NCBI GenBank assembly: GCA_016712565.1
Contig: JADJQU010000001.1
Span: forward strand, 434,001 to 498,000
Source of the DNA: Planctomycetota bacterium
GTDB lineage: Bacteria > Planctomycetota > UBA1135 > GCA-002686595
Direction of reading: 5' to 3'
DNA length: 64,000 bases
The notes below the pieces were generated by a model. It did no database searches and had not been told where the DNA came from. It saw nothing but the letters and a program-made list of their open reading frames with translations. Position 1 is the first letter of the stretch. The number at the start of each line of letters is the position of its first letter. Positions 20,017 to 30,352 of the stretch are shown piece by piece. The position numbers were made by a program, and so were the translations under genes.

Positions 20017-20115
20017 AGTCCGCTGGAAAGCCCCCGTTGCGGGGGCCGGCGTGGGAAGGCGCGCCAGAGAGCGCCGATGCACGCTCGGCCGCAGCCGGGG
20101 GTTTTTCAACGGGCT
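20017..20115. repeat. terminal-inverted-repeat element, copy A (99 bp)
   Basis: Right end GGGGGTTTTTCAACGGGCT (20097-20115) and left end AGTCCGCTGGAAAGCCCCC (20017-20035) are imperfect complements of each other. The whole element aligns with the reverse complement of copy B at 56874-57042, which has about 70 extra internal bases. The match includes the core GCGTGGGAAGGCGCGCCA and GCACGCTCGGCCGCAGC. The right end overlaps the metH stop codon (20114-20116) by 2 bp. A GC-rich palindrome with T5 tracts at its ends suggests a MITE or REP-like unit that may double as a transcription terminator. Confidence 0.8.
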
Positions 20116-23100
20116 AGATCGAGAAGTACTTGGCGGCCGGGTGGTGGCACACCAAGGCGCTCGTGGATTGCTCCGGCACCAGCTGGAATTCGTCGGACAA
20201 GGTGATGCCGATGCGCTGCGCGCCGAGCAGATCCAAGAGGATCTCCTGGTCCTCCAGATTGGGGCAGGCGGGATAGCCGAAGGAGTAGCGCGAGCCTCGG
20301 TAGCCCTGCTTGAACAGGTCGCGCATGTCGCGGGCATCGTCGCCGGAGATGCCCAACTCGCCGCGGATTTGCTTGTGGATCAGCTCGGCCAGGCCCTCGG
20401 CCGCCTCCACCGACAGGCCGTGCAGGTGCAGATAGTCCTGGTAGCGATCGGCGGCGAACCACTCGCGGGCCACGTCGCTGGAACGCTGCCCCACGGTGAC
20501 CACCTGCAGGGCGACCACATCGGGCTCGCCGTCGCGACGGAAGAAGTCGGTGATGCACAGGTTCTTCTTGCCCCGCTGGCGCGGGAAGGTGAAGCGCGCG
20601 GCGGTCTTGCCGTCGTCCTTGGGGTCGAGCAACACCAGGGTCTCGCCCTCGGGCACGCAGCGCCAGTATCCGTAGGCGGCCTTGGGCGCCAGGATCTGCT
20701 CCTTGGCGCACTGGCGGCCGAGGGCGTGGAAGATCGGGCGCACGTGCTCGTCGATGAACCGCTTGTAGTCGGCGACGCTCTTGTGCTTGCGCCGATAGCC
20801 CCACTGGAACTGAAACAGCGTGATCTCGTTGATGTACGGGAAGACGCTCTGCAGCTGGATCTCCTCCACGAGTCGCGGGCCGAGGAACGGAGCCGCGGGC
20901 AAGCTGAAGCCCTCGAAGGACCGCGCGCTCGAGAAGGCCCGTTCGTCGATTTCGGGCGCGGGACGATCGCCTGCGGCGGCGGGCACGGCGCGGGCCACCT
21001 GCTGGGCGGTCAGGGGGCGGCCGCCCGGCGCCACCGGCCCCGACGGCCCCTGCCGCGGCCCCCGACGGCCCCGACGGCAGCTGGGCCCTCGGGCGGGAGC
21101 GCGACGGCTGAGCTCTCCTCGATCGCCGCGGGATCCGCTTCCCCCGCGGCGTCGTTCGAGGAGGCGAAGCGCCGCGGCGAGGGACGGGGCGCCTTGGCCA
21201 TGACCTTTTCCATGGCGGCCAGGCCTTCGAAGGCGTCCTTGGCGTAGTACAGGGGCCCCTGGTAGACGCGCCGCAGGTCGTCCTCCACGTACTTGCGCGT
21301 CAGCGCGGCGCCGCCCAGCACCACAGGCGTGGAGAAGCCCCGGCGGTTCATCTCCTCCAGGTTCTCCTTCATGATCACGGTGCTCTTCACGAGCAGGCCG
21401 CTCATGCCGATTGCGTCGGGCTTGTGTTCGAAGGTGACGTCGAGGATGTGCTGGATCGGCTGCTTGATGCCGATGTTGAAGACCGTGTAGCCGTTGTTCG
21501 ACAGGATGATGTCCACCAGGTTCTTGCCGATGTCGTGCACGTCGCCGCGCACGGTGGCGAGCACGAGCTTGCCGCGCGTGCTGCCCGCGAGCCGCTCCAT
21601 CTTGGGCTCCAGGTGGCGCACGGCGGCCTTCATGGTCTCCGCGGACTGCAGCACGAAGGGCAGTTGCATCTCGCCGCGGCCGAACAACTCGCCCACGGTG
21701 GCCATGCCCGCCAAGAGGTCCACGTTGATCACGTCCAGGGGCCGCTTGTGGGCCAGGGCGAGGTCCAGGTCGTCCTCCAGGCCCTTGCGCTCGCCCTCCA
21801 CGATGCGCCAGCGCAGGCGCTCCCACAGATCGCTGGGAAGTTCGCGCGACTTCCTGGCCGAGACGCTGACGCCCTCGAAGATCTTGAGAAAGGCCTGCAG
21901 CGGATCGTAGCCCTCCCGTCGGCGATCGAAGATCAGGTCCTCGGCCGCCAGCCGCGCGTCGTGGGGGATGTGGAACAGCGGCGTGATGCGCCCGGCGTGC
22001 AGGATCGCGGCCGTGAGCCCGGCCTCCTGGGCGTGGTGCAGGAAGACCGAGTTGAGCGCGTGGCGCGCGGCCGGCTTCAGGCCGAAGGAGATGTTCGAGA
22101 CGCCCAGCAGCGTGCCCACCCCGGGCAGCTCCTGCTTGACGCGGCGGATGCCCTCCAGCGTTTCCAGGCCCAGGCGCCTGTCCTCGTCGTTGCCCGTGCA
22201 GATCGTGAAGGTCAGCACGTCGAACAGCAGATCCTCGGGGCGCAGGCCGAAGTCGTGGACGCAGATGTCGTGAATGCGGCGGGCCACGGCCAGCTTCTCG
22301 TCGGCCGTCTTCGCCATGCCGCGCTCGTCGATGGTCAGGCAGATCACCGCCGCGCCGAACTCCTTGACCAGCGGCAGCACCTTCTCGCAGCGCTCCAGGC
22401 CGTCCTCCAGGTTGATCGAGTTGACGATGCAGCGGCCGCCGCACTGGGCCAGGGCCTCCGCCAGCACCTCCGCCTCGGTGGAGTCGATCATCAGCGGCAC
22501 GGGCACTTCCGTGCGGTAGCGGCGCACCAGCTCGGCCATGTCCTTGCGTTCGTCCCGGCCCACGTAGGCGCAGCACAGGTCGAGCACGTGGCTGCCGTCG
22601 CGGACCTGCTCCTTGCCCATCTCGACCATGGCGTCGAGGTTCCCGGCGAGCAGGTGCTCGCGGAAGGCCTTGGATCCGTTGGCGTTGGAGCGCTCGCCCA
22701 CGAACAGCACCGAGTTGTCCTGCAGCAGGGGCACGGCCGAGTAGATGCTCGTGACCGACGGCGAATGGGAGGGCTTGCGGGCGTTGGGCTTGCGCGTGCC
22801 GATGCGGCGCGCCACGGCGGCGATGTGCTCCGGCGTCGTGCCGCAGCAGCCTCCCACCAGGCCGACGCCGTCCTCCTCGACGAAGCGCAGGAGCCAGTCG
22901 GCCAATTCGTTGGGCGTCAGGGGATAGTGGGTCCGACCGTCCACCAGTTGGGGCAGGCCCGCGTTGGGGAACACCGCGATGGGCTTCCGCGAGGTCTGGC
23001 CCAGGAGGCGCACGTGCTCGCCCATCTCGCGCGGCCCGGTGGCGCAGTTGATCCCGATGAGATCCACGGGATAGGGTTCCAGCAGGGCGATGGCCGCGGC

Positions 23101-23715
23101 CATTTCGGTGCCCACGAGCATGGTGCCGGTCACTTCCATGGTGACGCTGACCAGGATCGAGATGTCCCGACCGACCTCCGCGCGCGCCTCGAGCACGGCG
23201 TTGAGCGCGGCCTTGAGTTGCAGCGGATCCTGGCAGGTCTCCACGGACACGCCATCGATGCCGCCTTCGATCAAGGCCCGCGCCTGCACCCGATAGGACT
23301 GCTTGAGCGTCTCGTAGGTGGCGTGCCCCAGGGTGGCGAGCTTGGTTCCCGGACCCATGGAGCCCAGCACCCAACGGGGCCGTTCGGCCGTGGAGAACTT
23401 GTCGGCCGCCGCGCGGGCGACGCGCGCCGCCTTGAGGTTCAACTCGTGGGCCCGTTCGGCGATGCCGAACTCCGCCAGCACCAGCGGGTTGCCGCTGAAG
23501 GTGTTGGTCTCGATCACGTCGGCGCCCGCGGCCAGATAGGCCTCGTGGATGCCCCCGAGCACGTCCGGCCGCGTGGCCGAGATCAGCTCCAGGCAATTCT
23601 CCAGGCCGAGGAAGTCCGTGGCCAGGTCCAGGTTCGCCGCGTGCACCTGTGTGCCCATGGCGCCGTCGAGGATCAGCACGCGCGCTTTCAGCGCTTCACG
23701 CAGGGTGGAACTCAT
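20114..23715 (-). CDS. metH: cobalamin-dependent methionine synthase (one frameshift)
   Basis: Transfers a methyl group from methyl-tetrahydrofolate to homocysteine by way of methylcobalamin. All four modules are present in about 1200 aa. The homocysteine-binding barrel starts at DGAMGT (17-22) and has zinc ligands in GINCATG and GGCCGTT. The pterin-binding barrel has FVGERSNANGSKAF and VPLMIDST. The B12 domain has the His-on motif RGDVHDIGKN and GGAALTRKYV. The C-terminal reactivation domain follows (YGYWRC, SFGYPACPNLEDQ). The frame breaks once in a repetitive CCCCGACGGCC-type linker at about 21010-21090, where indels are easily made. An ArsR-methyltransferase gene lies 28 bp upstream on the same strand. 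Confidence 0.92.
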
Positions 23716-23743
23716 GGTGGGGGAGAGGCGTCCGTGTCGCCGG

Positions 23744-24700
23744 TCACTTCTGCGCCGTCGCGGTCAGCGACATGAAGTTCGGCGGCTGGGGATCACGCGC
23801 GGAGCGCGAGACCAGGACGTTGCGCAGGCCCGCCTGTTCCAGCAGCTTGGCGAGGCCGGCCTCGGTGAATCCCAGGTGCAGGTGGCCGAGCTTCTCGCGC
23901 ACCCAGTCCTCCTGGTGGGCCAGGAGGTCGATCACGAGCAGCCGGCCCCCGGGCACCAGGATGCGAGCGGCCTCCCTGAGGGCGGCCAGGGGCTCGCGGG
24001 CGTGGTGCAGGGCCTGGCTCATGACCACGACGTCGTGGGAACTCTCTGGCAGGGGCAGGGACTCGATCTCACCTTCCACGGCCGTGATGTTGCGAATGCC
24101 CTTGGCCTGGGCGCGGGCGGCGAGCTGCGCCAACATCTCGGGAGAGAGGTCCACGGCGGTCACGGAAGTGGCCACCTCCGCGAGCATCAGGGTCAGGAGC
24201 CCGTCGCCGACGCCCAGGTCCGCGTAGCGGGCGCGGGGGGCGAGCAGCATCAGGGAACGGGCCAGGCCCTCCCAGGTGCGGCCCGGCAGCAGCTGCTCGC
24301 CGAAGCTCGCCGCCACGCGGTCGAAGTAGGCGCGCTGGTCGCCGCGCCGGCGCTCCCGCAGGGTTTCCAGGCCCGCCAGGTCCGCGGCGAACTCCGGGCT
24401 GTCCTCGTTGGCCGTCAGCACCTCGCGCCACAGCCCGGCCGCCGGGCCCGAGCCCAGGCTGTAGAACGTGCGCCGTCCTTCCTTGCGGTCATGGACCAGC
24501 CCGACCTCCTTCAGCAGGTTCAGGTGGGTCGAAACCCGCGACTGACCCGTGTTGAGGATCTCCATCAGGTCCGAGCCCGTGAGCTCCTCCTGGGAGAGCA
24601 GGTGCAGGATCCGCAGGCGCGTGTCGTCGGCCAGGGCCTTGAGCAGTCTGGAGGTGGTGACTAGACCTATCATGGAATCCAGATTGATTGATGGATCCAT
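23744..24700 (-). CDS. ArsR-type regulator fused to a SAM-dependent methyltransferase
   Basis: A 318-aa two-domain protein (ATG 24700; an in-frame TTG at 24709 is possible). Residues about 10-90 are a winged helix of the ArsR family (LLKALADDTRLRILHLLS and TGQSRVSTHLNLLKEVGLV), without an obvious metal-binding cysteine pair. Residues about 125-310 are a class I methyltransferase with motif I YADLGVGDGLLTL, the acidic motif II VTAVDLSPEML and motif IV DVVVMSQALHH. Such fusions are often found next to methionine-cycle genes. Here it is 28 bp upstream of metH, so co-transcription and a role in sensing SAM/SAH balance are likely but inferred. Confidence 0.85.
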   Translation of the reverse strand: MDPSINLDSMIGLVTTSRLLKALADDTRLRILHLLSQEELTGSDLMEILNTGQSRVSTHLNLLKEVGLVHDRKEGRRTFYSLGSGPAAGLWREVLTANEDSPEFAADLAGLETLRERRRGDQRAYFDRVAASFGEQLLPGRTWEGLARSLMLLAPRARYADLGVGDGLLTLMLAEVATSVTAVDLSPEMLAQLAARAQAKGIRNITAVEGEIESLPLPESSHDVVVMSQALHHAREPLAALREAARILVPGGRLLVIDLLAHQEDWVREKLGHLHLGFTEAGLAKLLEQAGLRNVLVSRSARDPQPPNFMSLTATAQK

Positions 24701-25152
24701 TTTCGGCAAGGGGGGGCCGGGCCCTCAAGGCCAGGTTTCCCCCCGCGGCTGCACCCCCCGGGACGAAAAACAGCGTTCCTGACCCCTGGAAGGGCACACC
24801 TGCCGCCCGAGGGTCCGGGAAGCGGCAGGATCGTCCGGTCCGGGAACCCAGCCCCGCCCCGGACTTGCGCCCCCTGCGGCCAGGGGGGCGGCCAGGATCC
24901 CCGTGGCGATCCGGGCCGATCCAGGGTCACGGGGCGGCGCCACGGCTGCCAAGCGGTCGTGGGGTCGGAGTGCCCGCCGGCTCACCGTGGGGAGCAGGGA
25001 GCATCGGTGGGACGCCTTCCTGGCGGGAAATCGTGCCGGTCCGCTTCGCCCGGGGAGGACAATGAACCGAACAGGCCCACGCCGAGCCCCTCACCGCTTC
25101 AGGGGACTCGCTTCACGGGCCGCCGATAGGATCCGCGCGCTCCCCAACCCCG
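24701..25152. promoter_or_regulatory. divergent intergenic region upstream of the metH operon
   Basis: 452 bp with no convincing gene, between the ArsR-methyltransferase (minus) and the antiporter (plus). It is rich in G and C runs and has several short inverted repeats such as CCTGCGGCCAGGGGG near 24872. I compared the minus strand by eye with SAM-I, SAM-II, SAH and cobalamin riboswitch core motifs and found no match. Confidence 0.4.
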
Positions 25153-26565
25153 ATGACCCGCCGCGCCCTGTCCCGCCTGCTGGCCTACGTGCTCCTCCTG
25201 GGGGCAGCGGCGTTGGCCCTGTGGTTCACGCGCAGCGCCGGCATGGACCTCAAGGCGCCGCCGCCCACGGAGGGCGCGCCGGGCTTCGGCAGTCGGGAGG
25301 CCCTCTCGGGAGCTCGCGGCCTGTTCCACGTGTTGCTGGCGGTCATCGCCATCCTCCTGTCCTCGAGGGCCCTGGGGGCCCTGTTCGCCAAGATCGAACA
25401 GCCGGCCGTCATCGGCGAAATGGTCGCGGGAATCCTGATCGGTCCCTCCCTGCTGGGCCGCCTTGCTCCGGAGACCTCGGCCTTCCTGCTGCCCCCGTCG
25501 ATCGAGCCCCAACTGGGGATCATCGCCCAGATCGGCGTGGTGCTCTTCATGTTCCTGGTGGGCCTCGAGCTCGACACCAGCGGCATCCGAAAGCGGCCCC
25601 AGGCCGCCATCGCCATCTCCCAAGCGTCGATCGTCCTGCCGTTCGTGCTGGGGGCCGTGCTCGCGCTGTACGTCTATCCGCGCTTCTCCAGCAGCGACGT
25701 GCCCTTCTTCGTCTTCGCCCTGTTCATGGGCATCTCGATGTCGGTGACGGCGTTCCCGGTGCTCGCGCGCATCCTGACGGACCGGAAACTGCAAAAAACC
25801 CGCCTGGGAGTCGTGGCCCTCACCTGCGCCGCGATCAACGACGTCTCGGCGTGGTGCCTGTTGGCGCTGGTGGTCAGCATCGCCAAGTCCAGCCCCGGGG
25901 CGGCCCTGTGGACCGTGCTGTTCACGCTGCTGTTCGTGGCCGTGATGTTCGCCGTGGTGCGGCCCCTGATCCGCCGCTGGGCCTGCCGCCCGGGCGGCGA
26001 GGAGCCGCTCTCCCAGACCGGCCTGGGGCTCGTGATCGTGGGTTTTCTGGCCTCGGCGTTCGCCACCGAGGCCATCGGCATCCACGCGCTCTTCGGCGCC
26101 TTCCTCTTCGGCGCTCTGATTCCCCACGACTCGCATCTGGCGCGACAATTGGAGCTGCGACTCAACGACGCGGTCGTGGTGCTGTTCCTGCCGGTGTTCT
26201 TCGCCTTCACCGGGCTGCGCATGGAACTCGGGCTGGTCAGCGGCATGGAGGCCTGGCTGGTCTGCCTCCTGATCATCTTCGTGGCGACGGTGGGGAAATT
26301 CGGCGGCAGCTACGCCGCGGCGCGCCTCTCCGGCATGCCCATGCGCGACTCGGCCACGATCGGTGTCCTGATGAACACCCGTGGATTGATGGAACTCGTG
26401 GTGCTCAACCTGGGGTTGGACCTGGGGGTCATCTCGCCGACCCTGTTCGCCATGCTGGTGCTGATGGCCCTGGTGACGACCTTCGCCACCTCGCCGGCGC
26501 TCAGCCTGCTCTACCGCGGCAAGAGCGTGCACGAGTCCTGGGACCGGCAGCACTCGCTGCCTTGA
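25153..26565 (+). CDS. CPA2-family cation:proton antiporter
   Basis: A 470-aa inner-membrane Na+/H+ or K+/H+ exchanger with about twelve hydrophobic segments after an N-terminal one. Family marks are QPAVIGEMVAGILIGPSLLG (about 88-107), the FMFLVGLELD segment, and the ion-binding ...AINDVSAWCLLAL in the centre, where the aspartate of the ND pair binds the ion. NTRGLMELVVL, a typical KefB/NhaS segment, lies near the C-terminus. No TrkA-N or RCK regulatory domain follows, so it is a transport-only form. It stands alone, and ion selectivity cannot be told. Confidence 0.88.
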   Translation: MTRRALSRLLAYVLLLGAAALALWFTRSAGMDLKAPPPTEGAPGFGSREALSGARGLFHVLLAVIAILLSSRALGALFAKIEQPAVIGEMVAGILIGPSLLGRLAPETSAFLLPPSIEPQLGIIAQIGVVLFMFLVGLELDTSGIRKRPQAAIAISQASIVLPFVLGAVLALYVYPRFSSSDVPFFVFALFMGISMSVTAFPVLARILTDRKLQKTRLGVVALTCAAINDVSAWCLLALVVSIAKSSPGAALWTVLFTLLFVAVMFAVVRPLIRRWACRPGGEEPLSQTGLGLVIVGFLASAFATEAIGIHALFGAFLFGALIPHDSHLARQLELRLNDAVVVLFLPVFFAFTGLRMELGLVSGMEAWLVCLLIIFVATVGKFGGSYAAARLSGMPMRDSATIGVLMNTRGLMELVVLNLGLDLGVISPTLFAMLVLMALVTTFATSPALSLLYRGKSVHESWDRQHSLP

Positions 26566-26720
26566 TTCCGGCCCGTTCGAACGCCGGCGCGCCTCCCGCG
26601 GGCGTCCGCGCTTGACGGATCGGCGACGAAGACGAGGATGGGCGACTCGGGCGCCGTTCCGCGGCGTCTTCCACGGACCTTCCCAGCAACCCACCAGAGG
26701 CGCCAGCCGCGCCCGATCCC

Positions 26721-27680
26721 ATGCGACTTTCGCTCCTTGCCGGCTCCCTGCTGGCCCTGACTGCCTGTCGGTCGACCCACGACGCCCTGAGTCCCACGGA
26801 CACGGCGCGCAAGCACCGCAGCTTCGAGTTCACCTACGAGGCGTCGATCGAGGCTCCTCCCGCGGGCGCCAAGGACGTGCGGTTGTGGATCCCGATCCCC
26901 ATCGACACGCCCGACCAGCGGATCGAAGACGTGCGCATCGAGGCGAACGGCAGGACGGTGGAGAACGCCATCGAGAACGGCTTCGGCAAGTCGGTGTGCG
27001 TGATGTCCAGCGGCGAGCCGGTCAAGGTCAAGGCGAGCTACCGGGTGACCCGTTACGAGACCCACGGCGGCCCGCTCGCCTACGCGGACCTCGAGGAGTC
27101 GCTGCAGCCCGACGCGAAGATCCCCCTCGACGGCAAGGTCGCGCTCATGGCGGCGAGCATGCCCACCGCGGGCGACCCGCGCGCCGTCGGCAAGGCGCTC
27201 TACCAGCACACGCTGGAGCGCATGAAGTACGACAAGCCCGAGGGCCAGCCCTGGGGCCGCGGAGACGCCGAGTGGGCCTGCGATTCGCGCTACGGGAACT
27301 GCACGGACTTCCACAGCTACTTCATCGGCCTGGCGCGCACGAAGCAGATCCCGGCGCGCTTCGAAATGGGCTTCTCGATCCCCGGAGGCGACAACGCGGT
27401 GGAGCCGGTCAAGGGCTACCACTGCTGGGCCTACTTCTGGAACGACGCCGACGGCTGGGTGCCCGTGGACATCTCCGAGGCGGACAAGGCCCAGGAGAAG
27501 GCGGAGTACTTCTTCGGCACGCTCGACGAGCATCGCTTCACGATGACCGGCGGCCGCGACCTGCTGCTCACCCCGCGCCCCGCCGCGGGCGCGCTCAATT
27601 TCTTCATCTACCCCTACGCGGAAGTGGACGGCGTCGAGTTCAAGGACGTCAAGCGCAGCTTCTCGCGCAAGAACCTGTAG
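26721..27680 (+). CDS. transglutaminase-like lipoprotein
   Basis: A 319-aa exported protein. The signal peptide ends in A-L-T-A-C (Cys 16), giving a lipid-anchored form. An immunoglobulin-like N-terminal domain (about 35-115) precedes a transglutaminase-fold core with the catalytic triad C194 (YGNCTDFHS), H234 (GYHCWAYF) and D250 (PVDISEA). Members of this group hydrolyse peptide bonds or crosslink proteins in the envelope; the activity here is untested. It is followed by a stem-loop shared with the convergent peptidase gene. Confidence 0.8.
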   Translation: MRLSLLAGSLLALTACRSTHDALSPTDTARKHRSFEFTYEASIEAPPAGAKDVRLWIPIPIDTPDQRIEDVRIEANGRTVENAIENGFGKSVCVMSSGEPVKVKASYRVTRYETHGGPLAYADLEESLQPDAKIPLDGKVALMAASMPTAGDPRAVGKALYQHTLERMKYDKPEGQPWGRGDAEWACDSRYGNCTDFHSYFIGLARTKQIPARFEMGFSIPGGDNAVEPVKGYHCWAYFWNDADGWVPVDISEADKAQEKAEYFFGTLDEHRFTMTGGRDLLLTPRPAAGALNFFIYPYAEVDGVEFKDVKRSFSRKNL

Positions 27681-27689
27681 TCAGCGCCG

Positions 27690-27716
27690 CGCGGGCCGCT
27701 CGGCGCGGCCCGCGCG
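27690..27716. terminator. stem-loop between convergent genes
   Basis: Perfect 11-bp stem GCGCGGGCCGC (27690-27700) / GCGGCCCGCGC (27706-27716) with a 5-nt loop, 10 bp after the transglutaminase stop and 41 bp from the stop of the convergent peptidase gene. No T tract follows, so it is a possible bidirectional terminator rather than a certain one. Confidence 0.5.
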
Positions 27717-27756
27717 CGTGCGCCGACGGGCTTGACGGCCCGGTCGGCGCACTTCC

Positions 27757-30195
27757 CTAGCGCTTCGCCGGCGCCGAGGCTTCCACCGCGCTGGGGGCTT
27801 TCACGTACCTGTCGAACCAGGCGATCATCTCCGCCTGGGTGTCCAGCACCGACTCCCTGGCCGCGTACCCGTGGCTTTCGCCGGGCAGCACCACCAGGCG
27901 CACGGTGCCGCCCAGGCCAGAGATCGCCTGGTAGAGCCGCTCGGACTGGAGCGGAAACGTGCCGGGGTTCGAGTCCTTCTCGCCGTGGATCATCAGCAGG
28001 GGCTCGTTGATCCGCTGGGCCTGGAAGAACGGCGAGACCTTGGCGTAGACCTCGGGCGCTTCCCAGAACGTGCGGCGTTCCGACTGGAAACCGAACGGTG
28101 TCAGGGAGCGGTTGTAGGCGCCGCTGCGCGCGCAGCCGGCCCGGAACAGGTCGGTGTGGGCCAGCAGGTTCGCGGTCATGAACGCGCCGTAGCTGTGGCC
28201 GCCCACTCCCACCCGCGCGGGATCGGCGACGCCGAGCTCGGCCGCCTTGTCGATCGCCGCCCGCGCCGCCTCTGTGATCTGCTCCACGAAGGAGTCGTTC
28301 ATGGTCTCCGGATCGCCGACGATCGGCATCGTGGCGTTGTCCATCACCGCATACCCCTGGGTCAGGAACGTAAGATGCGAGAGGCCGCGGATCTGGGTGA
28401 AGCGATGGGGCGAACCCGACACCTGGCCGGCGGTCGATGGATCGTTGAACTCCAGGGGATAGGCCCAGACCACCAGCGGGAGCCGCGTGCCCGGCTGCCA
28501 GTTCGCCGGCGTGTACAGGGTCGCCGAGAGATCGACTCCATCGGCGCGCTGGTAGGTCACGAGCCGCTTCTGGATGCCCCGGATCGAGGGCTGCGGATCG
28601 GCGAACTTCGTCAGCTCGACGCGCTTCGCTCCCGCGAGGTCCTGCAGGTACAGGTTGGGCGGCTCGTTGGGCGATTCGCGGCGCGTGAGGATGCGCGGCG
28701 TGCCGTTGGGACCCACGTCAGCGATGGCGACCACGCTCTCGTAGACGCCCTCGTCGCAGGTCCACAAGCGCTCGGTGGCCAGCGTGGCCAGGTTCTGTCG
28801 CGCGAAGAACGGCCGCGCGCCGCCCGGGGTGTCGCCCTCGCCCGCCCGGAAGACCCATTCGCCCACCTGCCGCGCCACGCGGGTGCCGTTGACGCGCACT
28901 TCATTCTGGATCGCGCCGGGGTTCCCGTAGCGGTCGTTGACGCTGCGGTCCTCCACGACGACGTCCGGGCGCTGCTCTCCCGACAGATCCCGCAGGGTCG
29001 TGCGGAGCCAGCGGCGGTCGCGGTCGTACTCGCTCGCCAGGACGCGCGTCGGGTCCGCGAGCCACTGCAGGCCGCGGGCGCGGTGCTGCAGGCGGAACAG
29101 CTCGCGGCCTTCCCCGCGGAAGGGGGACGCGAGGGTGAGCCAGCGATCGCGGTGCTCCACTTTGGCCTTGGGGTCGCCGCCGTCGAGGGCCTCGACCCAC
29201 ACCAGCGACGCCGGAGCGTTCGGCATCCAACCGACGTTTCGCGGGCCCGTGGGGACGCCCTCGATCGGCACCGAATCCTGGAGCGGGAGCTTGGCGAAGG
29301 AGAGTTCCACTCCGCCGGACACGTTCCACAGTTCCAGGCGCTTGGGGAAGCTGTCGAGGGGCAGCACGTAGGAGTACGGCCGCTCGAGGATGCGCACGAG
29401 GAGGTGCTCACCGTCGGGCGAGACATCGGCGTCGAGGATCGGCCCCGGCGCGCCCACCGGAGTCGTGGAGCCCCGCGCGGGATCGACGATGGCCAGCTGG
29501 GTCTCCACGAAGTGGTCCAGCAGGCGCGCGTCGCCCTCGTCGCGCAGCAGGTCCTGGTAAGTGCGTGTGGGGGACTTCTTGCCCGTGGATTCCATCACCG
29601 TGGGGCCGGTGGGCACGTGGGATTCCTCCGGCAGCTTGCGCGCCCCTTCGGGCACGAGCCGCACCAGGAGCCTGACGCCATCCGGCATCCAGGTGGGCGA
29701 TCCGAAGATCGTGTCCACGTTGCGGGCCGCCCGCGTGGGCGTCGCGGTTTCCACGTCGCAGGTCCACAGCTCCACGCCGGTGTCCGTGCGCACCTGAATC
29801 GCCAGCATGCGGCTGTTGTGGGACCAGGACGCACCCTGGATGCGCGCGCCCGCGGGCAGCGGGAGTTTCTTGCTCGTCTTGCCGTCCTGGGAGCGCAGGG
29901 AAAGCGCGCTGTCGAAGTCCGCCTGCTGCCCCGCGTGGGCAGCGGGGTCGATGCGCAGCCCCGCGATGCCGATCCAGGGCCGGGTCACGTCGGCGATCGA
30001 CGGCAGCGCGGGGCGCTCCACCAGGAGCAGCCACTGCGCATTGGGGCTGGGCCGCACGCTGGGGGTCACCGGCGCCGTCAACAGATCCACCACGGCCTGG
30101 GGAGGCGTGCGGTAGCCCTCCTGGGACAGCGCGCGTTCTGGGAACGCAACGAAGCCGAGGGCGGAGAGGAACAGGCAGGCGGCGGGACGGACCAT
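27757..30195 (-). CDS. S9-family (prolyl oligopeptidase type) serine peptidase, secreted
   Basis: An 812-aa exported peptidase. The ATG 30195 begins a signal peptide (MVRPAACLFLSALGF ... ALS-Q). A beta-propeller of about 500 residues precedes an alpha/beta-hydrolase domain with the triad S668 (GGHSYGAFM), D741 (HGEKDSN) and H775 (ESHGYA). The length and the propeller features match the DPP/acylaminoacyl-peptidase-like enzymes annotated as S9 in planctomycetes. Substrate is likely short peptides in the periplasm. Confidence 0.88.
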   Translation of the reverse strand: MVRPAACLFLSALGFVAFPERALSQEGYRTPPQAVVDLLTAPVTPSVRPSPNAQWLLLVERPALPSIADVTRPWIGIAGLRIDPAAHAGQQADFDSALSLRSQDGKTSKKLPLPAGARIQGASWSHNSRMLAIQVRTDTGVELWTCDVETATPTRAARNVDTIFGSPTWMPDGVRLLVRLVPEGARKLPEESHVPTGPTVMESTGKKSPTRTYQDLLRDEGDARLLDHFVETQLAIVDPARGSTTPVGAPGPILDADVSPDGEHLLVRILERPYSYVLPLDSFPKRLELWNVSGGVELSFAKLPLQDSVPIEGVPTGPRNVGWMPNAPASLVWVEALDGGDPKAKVEHRDRWLTLASPFRGEGRELFRLQHRARGLQWLADPTRVLASEYDRDRRWLRTTLRDLSGEQRPDVVVEDRSVNDRYGNPGAIQNEVRVNGTRVARQVGEWVFRAGEGDTPGGARPFFARQNLATLATERLWTCDEGVYESVVAIADVGPNGTPRILTRRESPNEPPNLYLQDLAGAKRVELTKFADPQPSIRGIQKRLVTYQRADGVDLSATLYTPANWQPGTRLPLVVWAYPLEFNDPSTAGQVSGSPHRFTQIRGLSHLTFLTQGYAVMDNATMPIVGDPETMNDSFVEQITEAARAAIDKAAELGVADPARVGVGGHSYGAFMTANLLAHTDLFRAGCARSGAYNRSLTPFGFQSERRTFWEAPEVYAKVSPFFQAQRINEPLLMIHGEKDSNPGTFPLQSERLYQAISGLGGTVRLVVLPGESHGYAARESVLDTQAEMIAWFDRYVKAPSAVEASAPAKR

Positions 30196-30352
30196 GGTCG
30201 CTCCTGATGGCGGCGCCCGGGGTGGGCGCACGGGGCCTGGGGTGGTTGCTTGGGGGCTTGGGGCGCGTCTGCCCGCGGGAAGGGTGGCGGCGTCCGGCGG
30301 ACCCCGGCCGGGCCCCGAAGGGGAAACCCGCGGGGGTCCGCCGCGACCCAGT

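Noticed and set aside
24701..24960. SAM, SAH or cobalamin riboswitch upstream of the ArsR-methyltransferase/metH pair
   Set aside because: Compared by eye on the minus strand; none of the conserved core motifs of these classes was found.
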